DNA from: Alishewanella metallidurans
Lineage (GTDB): Bacteria > Pseudomonadota > Gammaproteobacteria > Enterobacterales > Alteromonadaceae
Assembly: GCF_036983985.1 (NCBI RefSeq)
Contig: NZ_JALAHQ010000001.1
Coordinates: 992,001-1,056,000 of the forward strand
Length of the DNA: 64,000 bases
Direction: 5' to 3'
Part shown: positions 15,904 to 25,051 of the stretch, piece by piece
Numbering within the stretch: position 1 is the first letter of the stretch
Layout of the letters: every line of letters begins with the position of its first letter
The notes under the pieces: model-generated
Told to the model about the DNA's origin: nothing
The model's input: only the letters and a program-made list of their open reading frames with translations
Database searches by the model: none
Made by a program: the position numbers and the translations under genes

Positions 15904-17028
15904 CTAGTTCAGCGCCACATCAATAATACCGCCACCCAAACATACATCAGCTGAGTAAAATACGGCTGACTGGCCTGGCGTTACTGCTTTTTGCGGGGTG
16001 TCGAATAGCACCTCTACTGTGCCATTACTGTTTGGCGTTAATAAGCAGGGGATATCGGTTTGCCGATAACGCGTTTTTACCGTGCAGCGCAGAGCTTGTT
16101 GTGGCCCTTTACGGTCGGTCCAGTGTAACTGGCTGGCGACTAAACCATTAGACAACAAGCTTGGGTGGTCATGGCCTTGTGCGACAATTAACTGGTTAGT
16201 CTCGAGGTTTTTATCTACTACATACCAAGGTTCGTCGCCGCCATCGCGCATGCCACCAATACCTAAGCCTTTGCGTTGACCAAGTGTATGGTACATTAAG
16301 CCTTCGTGCCGGCCGATAACGTCACCCTCTATCGACACAATATCACCAGGCTGAGCAGGTAAATACTGCTGAAGAAAATCTTTAAATTTACGCTCACCAA
16401 TAAAACAAATACCGGTGCTGTCTTTTTTGTCGTGGGTAATTAAATCTTGTTGTTCAGCAATCGCACGCACTGCAGGTTTTTCTAGTTCACCTACAGGAAA
16501 TAATGTTTGCGCAACATGCTCTTCGCCAATGGTATAAAGAAAATAGCTTTGATCTTTATTATTATCTATGCCACGTAATAGTTGCCAATGACCGTCTAGG
16601 TAACGGCGGCGTACGTAATGCCCAGTAGCAATATAATCAGCACCTAAGGCCTCTGCGGCAAATTCAAGAAAGGCTTTAAATTTAATTTCTTTATTACACA
16701 TAATATCGGGATTGGGTGTGCGCCCAGCTTTATATTCGGCAAGAAAATACTCAAATACGTTATCCCAGTACTCGGCAGCAAAGTTTACTTTATGTAAAAC
16801 AATACCCAATTTATCGCATACCGCCTGCGCATCACGCATATCTTCAGCCGCAGCGCAATATTCGTCGTTGTCGTCTTCTTCCCAGTTTTTCATAAACAGG
16901 CCTTCAACCTGATAGCCTTGTTGTATTAACAGATAAGCTGAAACTGATGAGTCGACGCCGCCGGACATACCGACGATGACTTTTTTACTACTATTTTCTG
17001 CGCTATTCGCTGAGCGATTGTCTAGCAT
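15904..17028 (-). CDS. mnmA: tRNA 2-thiouridylase MnmA
   Basis: 374 residues from the ATG at 17028; an upstream in-frame ATG at 17076 would add 16 residues, but its ribosome site is poorer and the family length (about 370) favours the shorter form. It makes the s2 modification at wobble U34 of Lys, Glu and Gln tRNAs, using sulfur relayed from IscS. The PP-loop VIVGMSGGVDSSVSAYLL activates the uridine with ATP. The two catalytic cysteines are in NPDIMCNKEIKF and STGICFIGERKF. The C-terminal beta-barrel includes QSAVFY. It follows nudJ and precedes hflD with a single base between, so co-transcription is likely. Confidence 0.95.
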   Translation of the reverse strand: MLDNRSANSAENSSKKVIVGMSGGVDSSVSAYLLIQQGYQVEGLFMKNWEEDDNDEYCAAAEDMRDAQAVCDKLGIVLHKVNFAAEYWDNVFEYFLAEYKAGRTPNPDIMCNKEIKFKAFLEFAAEALGADYIATGHYVRRRYLDGHWQLLRGIDNNKDQSYFLYTIGEEHVAQTLFPVGELEKPAVRAIAEQQDLITHDKKDSTGICFIGERKFKDFLQQYLPAQPGDIVSIEGDVIGRHEGLMYHTLGQRKGLGIGGMRDGGDEPWYVVDKNLETNQLIVAQGHDHPSLLSNGLVASQLHWTDRKGPQQALRCTVKTRYRQTDIPCLLTPNSNGTVEVLFDTPQKAVTPGQSAVFYSADVCLGGGIIDVALN

Positions 17029-17097
17029 GATACCTGCTCTGTTGAAGACCGAAAAATTAAAGCGCGGATTATACATTAAATTTGTGCTCAGCGCATG

Positions 17098-17553
17098 TTA
17101 TCGCGTTGGCTGAATTAGCATTAAAGGTAAGCGCGTGCCATCAATGTAGGATTGTATTGCATCGCTAACCAGACGACTGCGTAATGGCAATGCAGCTTGT
17201 AATAATTGTTCTGCGCTAAACCAATGTAAAGCGAGAATGTCGGCGTCTTGGGGCTGGTAGTATTTAGGCAAGTTGGTTGGTTCAAAAATAAAGTTTAACC
17301 GCACATAGCGGTGGCCATTTGCTGCTTGTAATTGCGAAATACCAAGCCAAGCTGACGGCTCAAGCTCTAAGCCCGTTTCCTCATATAGCTCGCGCTTTAC
17401 CGCTTGCAGTAGATCTTCATCTTGCTCAACGTGTCCTGCTGGCTGATTAAGCACTAACTTGCCTGTTTGTTTATCAATTTCTTCGACTAATAAAAACTTA
17501 CCTTGAAACTGAACAATGGCGGCAACGGTAAGATGTAACTGCTCTCTACTCAT
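17098..17553 (-). CDS. nudJ: Nudix phosphatase NudJ
   Basis: 151 residues. The Nudix box is complete: GHVEQDEDLLQAVKREL followed by YEETGL, fitting GX5EX7REUXEEXGU. NudJ hydrolyses thiamin pyrophosphate, the HMP pyrophosphate and nucleoside di/triphosphates in E. coli. The assignment relies on its place directly upstream of mnmA and on overall similarity. It is the first gene of the minus-strand run and is divergent from icd. A possible hairpin lies about 20 bases before its start. Confidence 0.9.
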   Translation of the reverse strand: MSREQLHLTVAAIVQFQGKFLLVEEIDKQTGKLVLNQPAGHVEQDEDLLQAVKRELYEETGLELEPSAWLGISQLQAANGHRYVRLNFIFEPTNLPKYYQPQDADILALHWFSAEQLLQAALPLRSRLVSDAIQSYIDGTRLPLMLIQPTR

Positions 17554-17572
17554 ATATTGCGGTTGCTCCTTG

Positions 17573-17592
17573 GCATAGCGTTGTTGCTATGC
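17573..17592 (-). other. Short hairpin upstream of nudJ
   Basis: GCATAGC (17573-17579) and GCTATGC (17586-17592) are perfect complements around GTTGTT. In the nudJ direction it is followed by an AAGGAG site and then the ATG at 17553. It may be a leader hairpin or an operator; no U-run follows. Confidence 0.4.
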
Positions 17593-17842
17593 TTATAAAT
17601 TGTTTTGCCATAAAAGGCGATGTTATTACGAGTTATAAGGCGAATTAGGTTAGTGACTGTGGTTTTAATTACGCTAAAAACGCCGCAGCTTTGTACAGCA
17701 AACCGCCTATTTTATTGAATGTCATGCTGTTATACTACGGCCGCTTTGCAACAAATGCGTTTAAAACATCAACATCGCCCGGATGAAGGTGCGAACTGGC
17801 TAATAAAATCCAGCTGATCGCAAACACATTACAGGAACTAAC

Positions 17843-20071
17843 ATGTCAAAAGAAATTGCAAAAATTATTTACACTGAAACCGACGAAGCGCCAGCGCTGG
17901 CGACGTACTCTTTTTTACCTATTGTACAGGCATTTACAGTTGCAGCAGGTATTGCGGTAGAAACTCGCGATATTTCTCTGTCTGGTCGCATTATTGCCAA
18001 CTTTTCCGATTTTTTACAGCCAGAACAGCGTATTGCTGATGCTTTGGCTGAACTTGGTGAGCTGGCCAACCAGCCTGATGCAAATATCATTAAGCTACCT
18101 AATATTAGTGCGTCAATTCCGCAGTTAAAAGCAGCAATTAAAGAGTTACAACAGCAAGGTTATGCTTTACCTGAATACCCTGCTGAGCCAAAAACGGACC
18201 AAGAGCGTGATGTTAGATCTCGCTATGACAAAATTAAAGGCAGTGCCGTAAACCCGGTCTTGCGTGAAGGCAACTCAGACCGCCGCGCACCAGCTTCAGT
18301 TAAACAGTACGCCAAGAAAAATCCACACAGTATGGGTGCTTGGGCAGCAGATTCTAAATCACACGTTGCACATATGACGCAAGGTGATTTTTACGGTAGT
18401 GAGAAATCAACTACGTTTGCTACTGCTGATGCATTAAAAATTCAACATGTTGCCAAAGACGGCACCGTATCAGTATTAAAAGAAAAAGTAGCGGTGTTAG
18501 CGGGCGAGGTTATTGATGCCGCGACCATGAGTAAAAAAGCACTATGCGCGTTTTATAAACAAGAAATTGCCGCAGCAAAGCAGCAAGACATTCTATTATC
18601 ACTGCATTTAAAAGCCACCATGATGAAGGTGTCGGATCCGATTATGTTTGGTTATGCGGTGGTCGAGTTCTTTAAACCGGTATTTGATAAGTACGCTGCA
18701 CTATTCGCAGAGCTGGGTGTTGATGTTAATAACGGCGCCGGTGATGTGTTTGCTAAGATAGCGAGTTTACCTCAAGCCAAACAAGATGAAATTTTGGCTG
18801 AAATTAAAGCCTGCTACGCGGCGCAGCCTGCATTGGCAATGGTTAATTCTGATAAGGGAATAACCAATTTACATGTGCCAAGTGACGTGATTATTGATGC
18901 CTCAATGCCGGCAATGATTAGAAGTTCTGGCAAAATGTGGGGTGCCGATGGCAAGTTAAAAGACACAATAGCGATGATCCCAGACCGTTGCTACGCTGGT
19001 GTTTATCAAGAAACTATTGATTTTTGTAAAAAGAATGGTGCTTTTGATCCGAAAACAATGGGTTCAGTGCCTAACGTTGGCTTAATGGCGCAAAAAGCGG
19101 AAGAATACGGCTCACATGATAAAACGTTTGAAATTGCTGCAGATGGCAAGGTTCAAGCAGTTAATACTAAAGGTGATGTGGTATTTGAGCATAATGTCGA
19201 GCAGGGCGATATTTGGCGTATGTGCCAAGTAAAAGATGCGCCGATTCGTGATTGGGTAAAGCTAGCGGTTAATCGTGCTCGTTTAAGTAACACACCGGCT
19301 ATTTTTTGGTTAGATAGCGCTCGTGCACACGATGCGCAAATCATTACCAAGGTTCAAACGTATTTAAAAGACCATGATACTAGTGGCTTAGATATTCAGA
19401 TCCTATCACCAGTAGAAGCAACTCGCTTATCGTTACAGCGCATTAAGCAAGGTTTAGATACCATTTCGGTAACTGGCAACGTACTGCGTGATTACTTAAC
19501 AGACTTATTCCCAATTTTAGAGTTGGGTACTAGCGCCAAGATGTTATCGGTTGTGCCTTTGATGAACGGCGGTGGTTTGTTTGAAACCGGTGCTGGTGGT
19601 TCTGCGCCTAAGCACGTCGAGCAGTTTATCGAAGAAGATTATTTACGTTGGGACTCGCTAGGTGAGTTTTTAGCCCTAGCGGCATCGTTAGAACATTTAA
19701 GCCAAGTAACGGGTAATAAAAAAGCTAAAGTTATGGCGGATGCATTAGATGCAGCAACGGCAAAATTTTTAGATAATGATAAGTCGCCACGACGCAAGCT
19801 AGGTGAGCTCGACAACCGAGGTAGCCACTTTTATTTAGCCATGTACTGGGCAGAAGCATTAGCTGCGCAAAGTACAGATACAGAGCTACAGGCGCGTTTT
19901 GCTAAATTAGCAACGAACTTGCAGCAGCACGAAGCAACCATCATTGCCGAGTTAAATGGTGCACAAGGTAAAGTGGTCGATATTGGTGGTTATTATCGAC
20001 CAAACCCAGAACTAGTGGCTAAAGCAATGCGGCCAAGTAAAACGTTTAATCAAGCATTAGCTAACATCTAA
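17843..20071 (+). CDS. icd: Isocitrate dehydrogenase, monomeric NADP-dependent type
   Basis: 742 residues, the size of the monomeric (IDH-II) family and unrelated in length to the 416-residue dimeric Icd of E. coli. It decarboxylates isocitrate to 2-oxoglutarate with NADP in the TCA cycle. Family-like segments include GSAVNPVLREGNSDRRAP (substrate-binding), KNPHSMGAWAADSKSHVAHM, IIDASMPAMIRSSGKMWGADG and FWLDSARAHDAQII. An AGGA site lies 7 bases before the ATG. It sits divergently from nudJ. Here the monomeric form occupies about the position where E. coli carries dimeric icd near the mnmA-purB group; no second icd is in the window. Confidence 0.96.
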   Translation: MSKEIAKIIYTETDEAPALATYSFLPIVQAFTVAAGIAVETRDISLSGRIIANFSDFLQPEQRIADALAELGELANQPDANIIKLPNISASIPQLKAAIKELQQQGYALPEYPAEPKTDQERDVRSRYDKIKGSAVNPVLREGNSDRRAPASVKQYAKKNPHSMGAWAADSKSHVAHMTQGDFYGSEKSTTFATADALKIQHVAKDGTVSVLKEKVAVLAGEVIDAATMSKKALCAFYKQEIAAAKQQDILLSLHLKATMMKVSDPIMFGYAVVEFFKPVFDKYAALFAELGVDVNNGAGDVFAKIASLPQAKQDEILAEIKACYAAQPALAMVNSDKGITNLHVPSDVIIDASMPAMIRSSGKMWGADGKLKDTIAMIPDRCYAGVYQETIDFCKKNGAFDPKTMGSVPNVGLMAQKAEEYGSHDKTFEIAADGKVQAVNTKGDVVFEHNVEQGDIWRMCQVKDAPIRDWVKLAVNRARLSNTPAIFWLDSARAHDAQIITKVQTYLKDHDTSGLDIQILSPVEATRLSLQRIKQGLDTISVTGNVLRDYLTDLFPILELGTSAKMLSVVPLMNGGGLFETGAGGSAPKHVEQFIEEDYLRWDSLGEFLALAASLEHLSQVTGNKKAKVMADALDAATAKFLDNDKSPRRKLGELDNRGSHFYLAMYWAEALAAQSTDTELQARFAKLATNLQQHEATIIAELNGAQGKVVDIGGYYRPNPELVAKAMRPSKTFNQALANI

Positions 20072-20091
20072 GGTTAGTAAACTCAAAAAGT

Positions 20092-20118
20092 AAAAGCAGG
20101 CGTAATGCCTGCTTTTTT
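20092..20118 (+). terminator. Bidirectional terminator between icd and cspD
   Basis: AAAAGCAGGC (20092-20101) pairs perfectly with GCCTGCTTTT (20107-20116) around GTAAT, with more T after the stem. The symmetrical A/T flanks allow it to serve both convergent genes. Confidence 0.88.
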
Positions 20119-20179
20119 ATGCCGTTGCCATATCGTTACTTTTATAACACTACGCTTAGTTAAACGTTATGCGAACATT

Positions 20180-20398
20180 TTACTCTGTCAGATCATCGGG
20201 CAGTTTAATATTCACAGCGTGTAAGCCTTTAGGGCCCTCAGACAAGTCGAACTTGACATCTTGTCCGGCTTTTAGCGTGCGATAGCCATCCATACTAATG
20301 GTTGAATAATGAGCAAAGATGTCTTCGTCACGGCCGTCTTCACGAATAAATCCAAAACCTTTAGCATTATTGAACCATTTTACTTTACCGGTAGCCAT
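20180..20398 (-). CDS. cspD: Cold-shock-like protein CspD
   Basis: 72 residues from the ATG at 20398. The frame is open 33 codons further upstream, but the start MATGKVKWFNNAKGFGFI is canonical and is preceded by a GGAAG site. The RNP1 motif (KGFGFI) and RNP2-like motif (DIFAHYSTI) bind single-stranded nucleic acid. The MDGYRTLKAGQ and GPKGLHAVNI segments match CspD rather than CspA. In E. coli CspD is a stationary-phase DNA replication inhibitor. Its divergent position next to clpS-clpA is conserved with E. coli and supports the name. Confidence 0.93.
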   Translation of the reverse strand: MATGKVKWFNNAKGFGFIREDGRDEDIFAHYSTISMDGYRTLKAGQDVKFDLSEGPKGLHAVNIKLPDDLTE

Positions 20399-20588
20399 AC
20401 CACTTACTTCCTTCTCTAAGTTAGCTAAACTCTGTATTCTAGTTCTGAACGCGGAAATGTTGTTGCGCCCAACAACTAATGTAGATAATTTGAGCATACA
20501 GTCAAGTTATTTGCAAAAACAAACCAAATATTAACTAATAATTAACGTAAAGCTCCTTTGATGGATCACACAGGCATGGCTATAGTTT

Positions 20589-20909
20589 ATGAGTGGCAAT
20601 AAAAACAGTAATGAACAACATGGCGGCTTAGAAGAGTTAACACGACAGCGTGTTGCGCCACCACCAATGTATAAAGTACTTTTACATAATGACGATTACA
20701 CTCCGATGGATTTTGTTATTGATATTTTAAGTCGATTTTTTAATATGCAATTCGAACAAGCAACTGAAGTAATGTTAAAAGTACATTACGAAGGCAAGGG
20801 GGAATGTGGTGTATTTACTGCAGAAATTGCAGAAACAAAAGTGCAGCAGGTGATGCAGTATGCCAAAGAGCATCAGCACCCGTTGTTATGTACTATGGAA
20901 CGCGCATAA
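20589..20909 (+). CDS. clpS: ClpS, N-degron adaptor of ClpAP
   Basis: 106 residues. A flexible polar N-terminus (about 1-25) is followed by the ClpS core: YKVLLHNDDYTPMDFVIDIL contains the acidic residues that grip the N-terminal amine of the substrate, and VHYEGKGECGVFTAEIAETK contains the conserved His and Gly that complete the pocket. ClpS binds proteins whose first residue is Leu, Phe, Tyr or Trp and hands them to ClpA. clpA follows after 54 bases, as in most proteobacteria. Confidence 0.96.
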   Translation: MSGNKNSNEQHGGLEELTRQRVAPPPMYKVLLHNDDYTPMDFVIDILSRFFNMQFEQATEVMLKVHYEGKGECGVFTAEIAETKVQQVMQYAKEHQHPLLCTMERA

Positions 20910-20963
20910 GGTAAGCCTTTGCATGATTCTGGTGTCGTTACTCAGGTGGATTAGGAGTTGTAT

Positions 20964-23231
20964 ATGTTGAATAAAGATCTTGAGTTAACTCTGAATTTAG
21001 CTTTCAGGTTTGCACGCGAACGCCGGCATGAATATATGACGGTAGAACATTTATTGTTAGCTTTGTTAGATAACCCCGCAGCAGGTGAAGCGCTGCGTTC
21101 ATGTGGTGCTAATATCGACAAGCTACGTCAAGAGCTGTCTAGTTTTATTGACTCAACCACGCCGGTGCTTCCAGATGGGGAGTTAGAGCGCGATACCCAA
21201 CCTACACTCGGTTTTCAGCGCGTTTTACAGCGCGCGGTATTTCATGTGCAATCGTCGGGAAAAGCGGAAGTAACTGGGGCTAATGTGCTAGTGGCAATAT
21301 TTAGCGAACAAGAATCCCAAGCGGTATACCTGCTGAAAAAAACCGACATCACTCGACTTGATGTGGTTAATTTTATCTCGCATGGTGTTACTAAAACAGA
21401 AAAGTTAGAACAGCATGACGAACAAGCACAGGAAGAGAGCGGTGAAGCCGTTGCGGACGATAGTAAATATTTAGAAAACTTCACCACTAACCTAAACATA
21501 CAAGCTAAAAATGGCCATATTGACCCGTTAATTGGTCGCGAACAAGAAGTGGAACGTGCCATCCAAGTATTGTGTCGTAGAAAGAAAAACAACCCGTTAC
21601 TGGTTGGCGAAGCGGGGGTGGGTAAAACCGCTATTGCTGAAGGTTTGGCATACCGTATTGTGCATAATGAGGTACCAGAGGTTATTGCTAACGCGACTAT
21701 TTATTCACTAGATATGGGCTCGTTATTGGCAGGTACTAAATACCGTGGAGATTTTGAAAAGCGCTTAAAATCTTTATTAAAAGAGTTAGAGCGTGAGAAA
21801 GACTCTATTTTATTTATCGACGAAATACACACCATTATTGGAGCCGGTGCGGCTTCAGGTGGCGTGATGGATGCTAGTAATTTAATTAAACCCTTGTTAT
21901 CAAGCGGCCGTTTACGTTGCATGGGTTCAACTACCTATCAAGAGTTTAAGAGTGTGTTTGAAAAAGACACCGCATTGGCACGTCGGTTTCAAAAAATTGA
22001 TGTTACAGAGCCTAGCGTGGAAGATACCACGCGTATTTTGCTAGGTTTAAAAGAGCGTTATGAGCAGCATCATAATGTGCGGTACACACAAAAAGCACTG
22101 CGGGCAGCGGCTGAATTATCAGCTAAATACATTAATGAACGTTTTTTGCCTGATAAAGCTATTGATGTTATTGATGAAGCTGGTGCTAGCCAACGCTTAT
22201 TGCCGGCATCTAAACGACGCAAAGTTATTAATGTGCCGGAAATTGAGCATGTTGTTGCCAAGATGGCGCGTATTCCTGAGAAGTCGGTATCGGCATCTGA
22301 TAAGGATGTGTTAGCTAACCTAGACCGTAACCTAAAACTAGTGGTATTTGGCCAAGACGAGCCAATAGAGGTGCTTACCGCGGCTATTCGCTTATCACGT
22401 TCAGGTCTTGGTAACGAAGAAAAGCCAATAGGTAACTTTTTATTTGCTGGCCCAACCGGCGTAGGTAAAACTGAGGTAACCAAGCAACTGGCTAAAGTTA
22501 TGGGGGTTGAGTTACTGCGCTTTGATATGTCGGAGTACATGGAGCGCCATGCCATTAGCCGACTTATTGGTGCGCCACCAGGTTATGTTGGTTTTGAGCA
22601 GGGCGGCTTGTTAACCGATGCTGTGTCTAAGCATCCATACTCAGTGGTATTACTTGATGAAATTGAAAAAGCGCACAGCGATATATACAACATATTGCTG
22701 CAAGTAATGGATCACGGTACGTTAACTGATAATAACGGGCGAAAAATTGATTTTCGTAATGTGGTATTAGTTATGACGACCAACGCGGGTGTACAGGAAA
22801 CTGTACGTAAATCGATTGGTTTTCAGCAACAAGATCACAGCCATGATGCGTTAGCGGAAATTAATCGCACTTTTAGCCCTGAATTTCGTAACCGTTTAGA
22901 CGGTATTATTTGGTTTAAACATTTATCGATAGATATTATTTTGCAAATTGTCGATAAGTTTATCTGCGATTTACAAGTGCAGCTGGATAAAAAGCAAGTG
23001 TCGTTAGAAATCAGCGCCAGTGCAAGGCAGTGGTTAGCGGATAAGGGATACGATCGGGCGATGGGTGCTAGACCTATGGCGAGGGTTATTCAAGAGCAGC
23101 TGAAAAAAGCCTTGGCCAATGAAATTCTATTTGGTCGGTTAATGCATGGTGGCGAAGTAAGAATTGATCTTGTTGAAGATAAATTAAGCTTTGATTATCA
23201 AACCGCGGATGAGGCCGCTTTAGCCGAGTAA
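20964..23231 (+). CDS. clpA: ClpA, AAA+ unfoldase of the ClpAP protease
   Basis: 755 residues from the ATG at 20964, which has an AGGAG site 6 bases upstream; a TTG two codons earlier is in frame but unlikely. A double Clp_N repeat (about 1-145) docks ClpS. The first AAA+ module has GEAGVGKT and the acidic FIDEIHTIIGAG Walker B. The second has GPTGVGKT and VVLLDEIEKAH. A ClpP-contact IGF-like element appears as SIGFQQQ near residue 615. ClpA threads substrates into ClpP, whose gene is elsewhere. clpS lies just upstream. Confidence 0.97.
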   Translation: MLNKDLELTLNLAFRFARERRHEYMTVEHLLLALLDNPAAGEALRSCGANIDKLRQELSSFIDSTTPVLPDGELERDTQPTLGFQRVLQRAVFHVQSSGKAEVTGANVLVAIFSEQESQAVYLLKKTDITRLDVVNFISHGVTKTEKLEQHDEQAQEESGEAVADDSKYLENFTTNLNIQAKNGHIDPLIGREQEVERAIQVLCRRKKNNPLLVGEAGVGKTAIAEGLAYRIVHNEVPEVIANATIYSLDMGSLLAGTKYRGDFEKRLKSLLKELEREKDSILFIDEIHTIIGAGAASGGVMDASNLIKPLLSSGRLRCMGSTTYQEFKSVFEKDTALARRFQKIDVTEPSVEDTTRILLGLKERYEQHHNVRYTQKALRAAAELSAKYINERFLPDKAIDVIDEAGASQRLLPASKRRKVINVPEIEHVVAKMARIPEKSVSASDKDVLANLDRNLKLVVFGQDEPIEVLTAAIRLSRSGLGNEEKPIGNFLFAGPTGVGKTEVTKQLAKVMGVELLRFDMSEYMERHAISRLIGAPPGYVGFEQGGLLTDAVSKHPYSVVLLDEIEKAHSDIYNILLQVMDHGTLTDNNGRKIDFRNVVLVMTTNAGVQETVRKSIGFQQQDHSHDALAEINRTFSPEFRNRLDGIIWFKHLSIDIILQIVDKFICDLQVQLDKKQVSLEISASARQWLADKGYDRAMGARPMARVIQEQLKKALANEILFGRLMHGGEVRIDLVEDKLSFDYQTADEAALAE

Positions 23232-23260
23232 TAGCGGTTAACAAATTGATAGAAAACACT

Positions 23261-23282
23261 AAACCCGGCTTCGGCCGGGTTT
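23261..23282 (+). terminator. Hairpin terminator between clpA and infA
   Basis: AAACCCGGC (23261-23269) pairs with GCCGGGTTT (23274-23282) around a stable TTCG tetraloop. The T tail is short, so it may be a moderate terminator for either convergent gene. Confidence 0.7.
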
Positions 23283-23314
23283 GTATTAGCTAGTGTAAAG
23301 TAGTGGGAGCCGGC

Positions 23315-23533
23315 TTAACGCTGGCGGAACACGATACGGCCTTTCGTTAAATCGTATGGTGTTAACTCTACGGTTACCTTATCGCCAGTTAAAATACGGA
23401 TATAGTTTTTACGCATTTTACCTGAAATATGAGCGATAACGACATGGCCGTTTTCCAGTTCAACTTTGAACATGGTATTTGGCAGGGTATCCAAAATGGT
23501 ACCTTGCATTTCAATTACGTCTTCCTTCGCCAT
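23315..23533 (-). CDS. infA: Translation initiation factor IF-1
   Basis: 72 residues, the exact usual length. The sequence MAKEDVIEMQGTILDTLPN and the following FKVELENGHVVIAHISGKMRKNYIRIL form the S1-like OB fold that binds the ribosomal A site. The end (TKGRIVFRQR) is also canonical. A GAGG site lies about 12 bases upstream of the ATG. It lies downstream of bpt on the same strand with a 94-base gap and converges with clpA. Confidence 0.98.
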   Translation of the reverse strand: MAKEDVIEMQGTILDTLPNTMFKVELENGHVVIAHISGKMRKNYIRILTGDKVTVELTPYDLTKGRIVFRQR

Positions 23534-23627
23534 TCAGCGTACTTGCCTCTTAATATTGGATGAACCACAAAAAAACTGCGCAGATTGTGCCGAAATCATC
23601 GGCATAAGTAAAGCAGCATGCGCTTTT

Positions 23628-24329
23628 TTAACCAAATGAATGCCATTGTCCCTGAATAAAGCGTTGTTGCGGCATAAATGCAGCCTTATAGGCCATTTTT
23701 TGGCAGGCATCAACTTGATAGCCTAAATATAACCATTGCTTTTGGTTTTGTTTAGCATATTGCAATAAATATAAAACCGCTAAAACGCCCGGTGAAAACG
23801 CACTGATCTCGGGTGCAAAAAAAGTATACACCGCCGAGTATGCGTCGCTAGTTTCATCGACCACAGTTACACTCACCAGTTGCTGGTTATAATACTGTTC
23901 TAATACCCGTACGTTTAACCATGAGCAGTTTAGCATTGAGCTTAGTTGTTCAGGCGTTGGCGGAAACATACTGCCGTCGGCATGTTTATGCGTAATATAA
24001 TTAGCAAATAGCGGGTAGTAATCAGTATTGGTGAGTTTAACTAATTGATGCTGCCAGTTATGACGTTGGGCTTTGTTAAGTATCCGCTTTTGGCTGCGGC
24101 TTGGCACAAATTCGTTATAGTTTAGCCGTACCGAATGACACGCTTTACAACTAGGGCAGTGTGGTGTGTACACTTGTTCACCGCTACGACGAAAATTTAA
24201 CTGCATTAGCTGCTGATAAAGCGCGGCGCTTAAAGGCTGGTGAGGCAACAAAAATACCAGTTGTTCTTGTTGCTCTGGCAAATAACTACATTGTGCTGGT
24301 GCGGTTAAACCAAATTGCAGTTCATGCAT
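23628..24329 (-). CDS. bpt: Aspartate/glutamate leucyltransferase Bpt
   Basis: 233 residues of the ATE1-like family. The cysteine cluster near the middle of the N-terminal half (YTPHCPSCKACHSVRLNYNEF) is characteristic. The C-terminal half shows YSAVYTFFAPEISAFSPGVLA and LYLGYQVDACQKMAYK, typical of the GNAT-like transferase fold. Bpt attaches leucine to proteins with N-terminal Asp or Glu and so makes them ClpS substrates. It overlaps the aat stop region by 8 bases, indicating translational coupling with the other transferase of the pathway. The E. coli genome lacks bpt. Confidence 0.94.
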   Translation of the reverse strand: MHELQFGLTAPAQCSYLPEQQEQLVFLLPHQPLSAALYQQLMQLNFRRSGEQVYTPHCPSCKACHSVRLNYNEFVPSRSQKRILNKAQRHNWQHQLVKLTNTDYYPLFANYITHKHADGSMFPPTPEQLSSMLNCSWLNVRVLEQYYNQQLVSVTVVDETSDAYSAVYTFFAPEISAFSPGVLAVLYLLQYAKQNQKQWLYLGYQVDACQKMAYKAAFMPQQRFIQGQWHSFG

Positions 24330-25044
24330 GCGATTTATCTAACCAAATAGTTTTAGCTTGCCAATGCGCCGTTGGTGTAGATAACTGACGATATTGCTGA
24401 AGTAACCGAACATAGTCTGCACGAGGCATGGGAATAACGCCTAATTGTAATAAAAACGGATTCACCAGTTGGCAATCTATCCAGCCGTCAGCTACTTGTT
24501 GCAAATGTTGTTGTAGTGCAATTAACGCTAGCTTAGCGGCATTAGGTATGAGATTAAACATAGACTCACCACAAAATAACTGGCCAACGAGTACGCCGTA
24601 TAAGCCGCCAACTAATTTATCTTGTTGCCACACTTCAATGCTGTGTGCATGGCCTTGCAAATGTAATTGTATATAGGCTTGTTGTATCTCGGGTAAAATC
24701 CAGGTGCTGGGCTGTTTAGCTCTTGGTGCCGCGCAGCTGGCTATTACGTCAGAAAATGCGCGATTAACACTAAAAGTAAGATTATAGCGTTGAAGTTGTT
24801 TTCGTAAGGTGCGGTTTAGTGTCAAGGTATTGGGTGCAAATACCGCCCGTACAGAAGGGCTCCACCAAAGTAGCGGATCACCTTCACTAAACCAAGGGAA
24901 AATAGCTTGGGAGTATGCACTGATTAAGCGTTCAGTACTAAGGTCGCCACCCATAGCAAGTAAACCGTCAGGTTCAGTAAGCGCACGATGCAACTTGGGA
25001 AAGCTAACATCGTGTGCTGATAACGCCGGCAGATAAATTGCCAT
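24322..25044 (-). CDS. aat: Leucyl/phenylalanyl-tRNA-protein transferase
   Basis: 240 residues from the ATG at 25044. The frame stays open into trxB, but MAIYLPALSAHDVSFPKLHRALTEPDGLLA is where family similarity starts. It transfers Leu or Phe from tRNA to proteins with N-terminal Lys or Arg (and Met in some cases). Motifs include DGLLAMGGDLS, YSQAIFPWF, WWSPSVRAVF, HSIEVWQ and LVGGLYGVLVGQLFCGESMF, all conserved in Aat. It begins 7 bases after the trxB stop and overlaps bpt, forming a trxB-aat-bpt unit upstream of infA. Confidence 0.95.
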   Translation of the reverse strand: MAIYLPALSAHDVSFPKLHRALTEPDGLLAMGGDLSTERLISAYSQAIFPWFSEGDPLLWWSPSVRAVFAPNTLTLNRTLRKQLQRYNLTFSVNRAFSDVIASCAAPRAKQPSTWILPEIQQAYIQLHLQGHAHSIEVWQQDKLVGGLYGVLVGQLFCGESMFNLIPNAAKLALIALQQHLQQVADGWIDCQLVNPFLLQLGVIPMPRADYVRLLQQYRQLSTPTAHWQAKTIWLDKSHA

Positions 25045-25051
25045 GGTTAAA

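Noticed and set aside
22070..22555. A 161-codon frame antisense to clpA
   Set aside because: It is the shadow of the ClpA coding frame and has no start signals.
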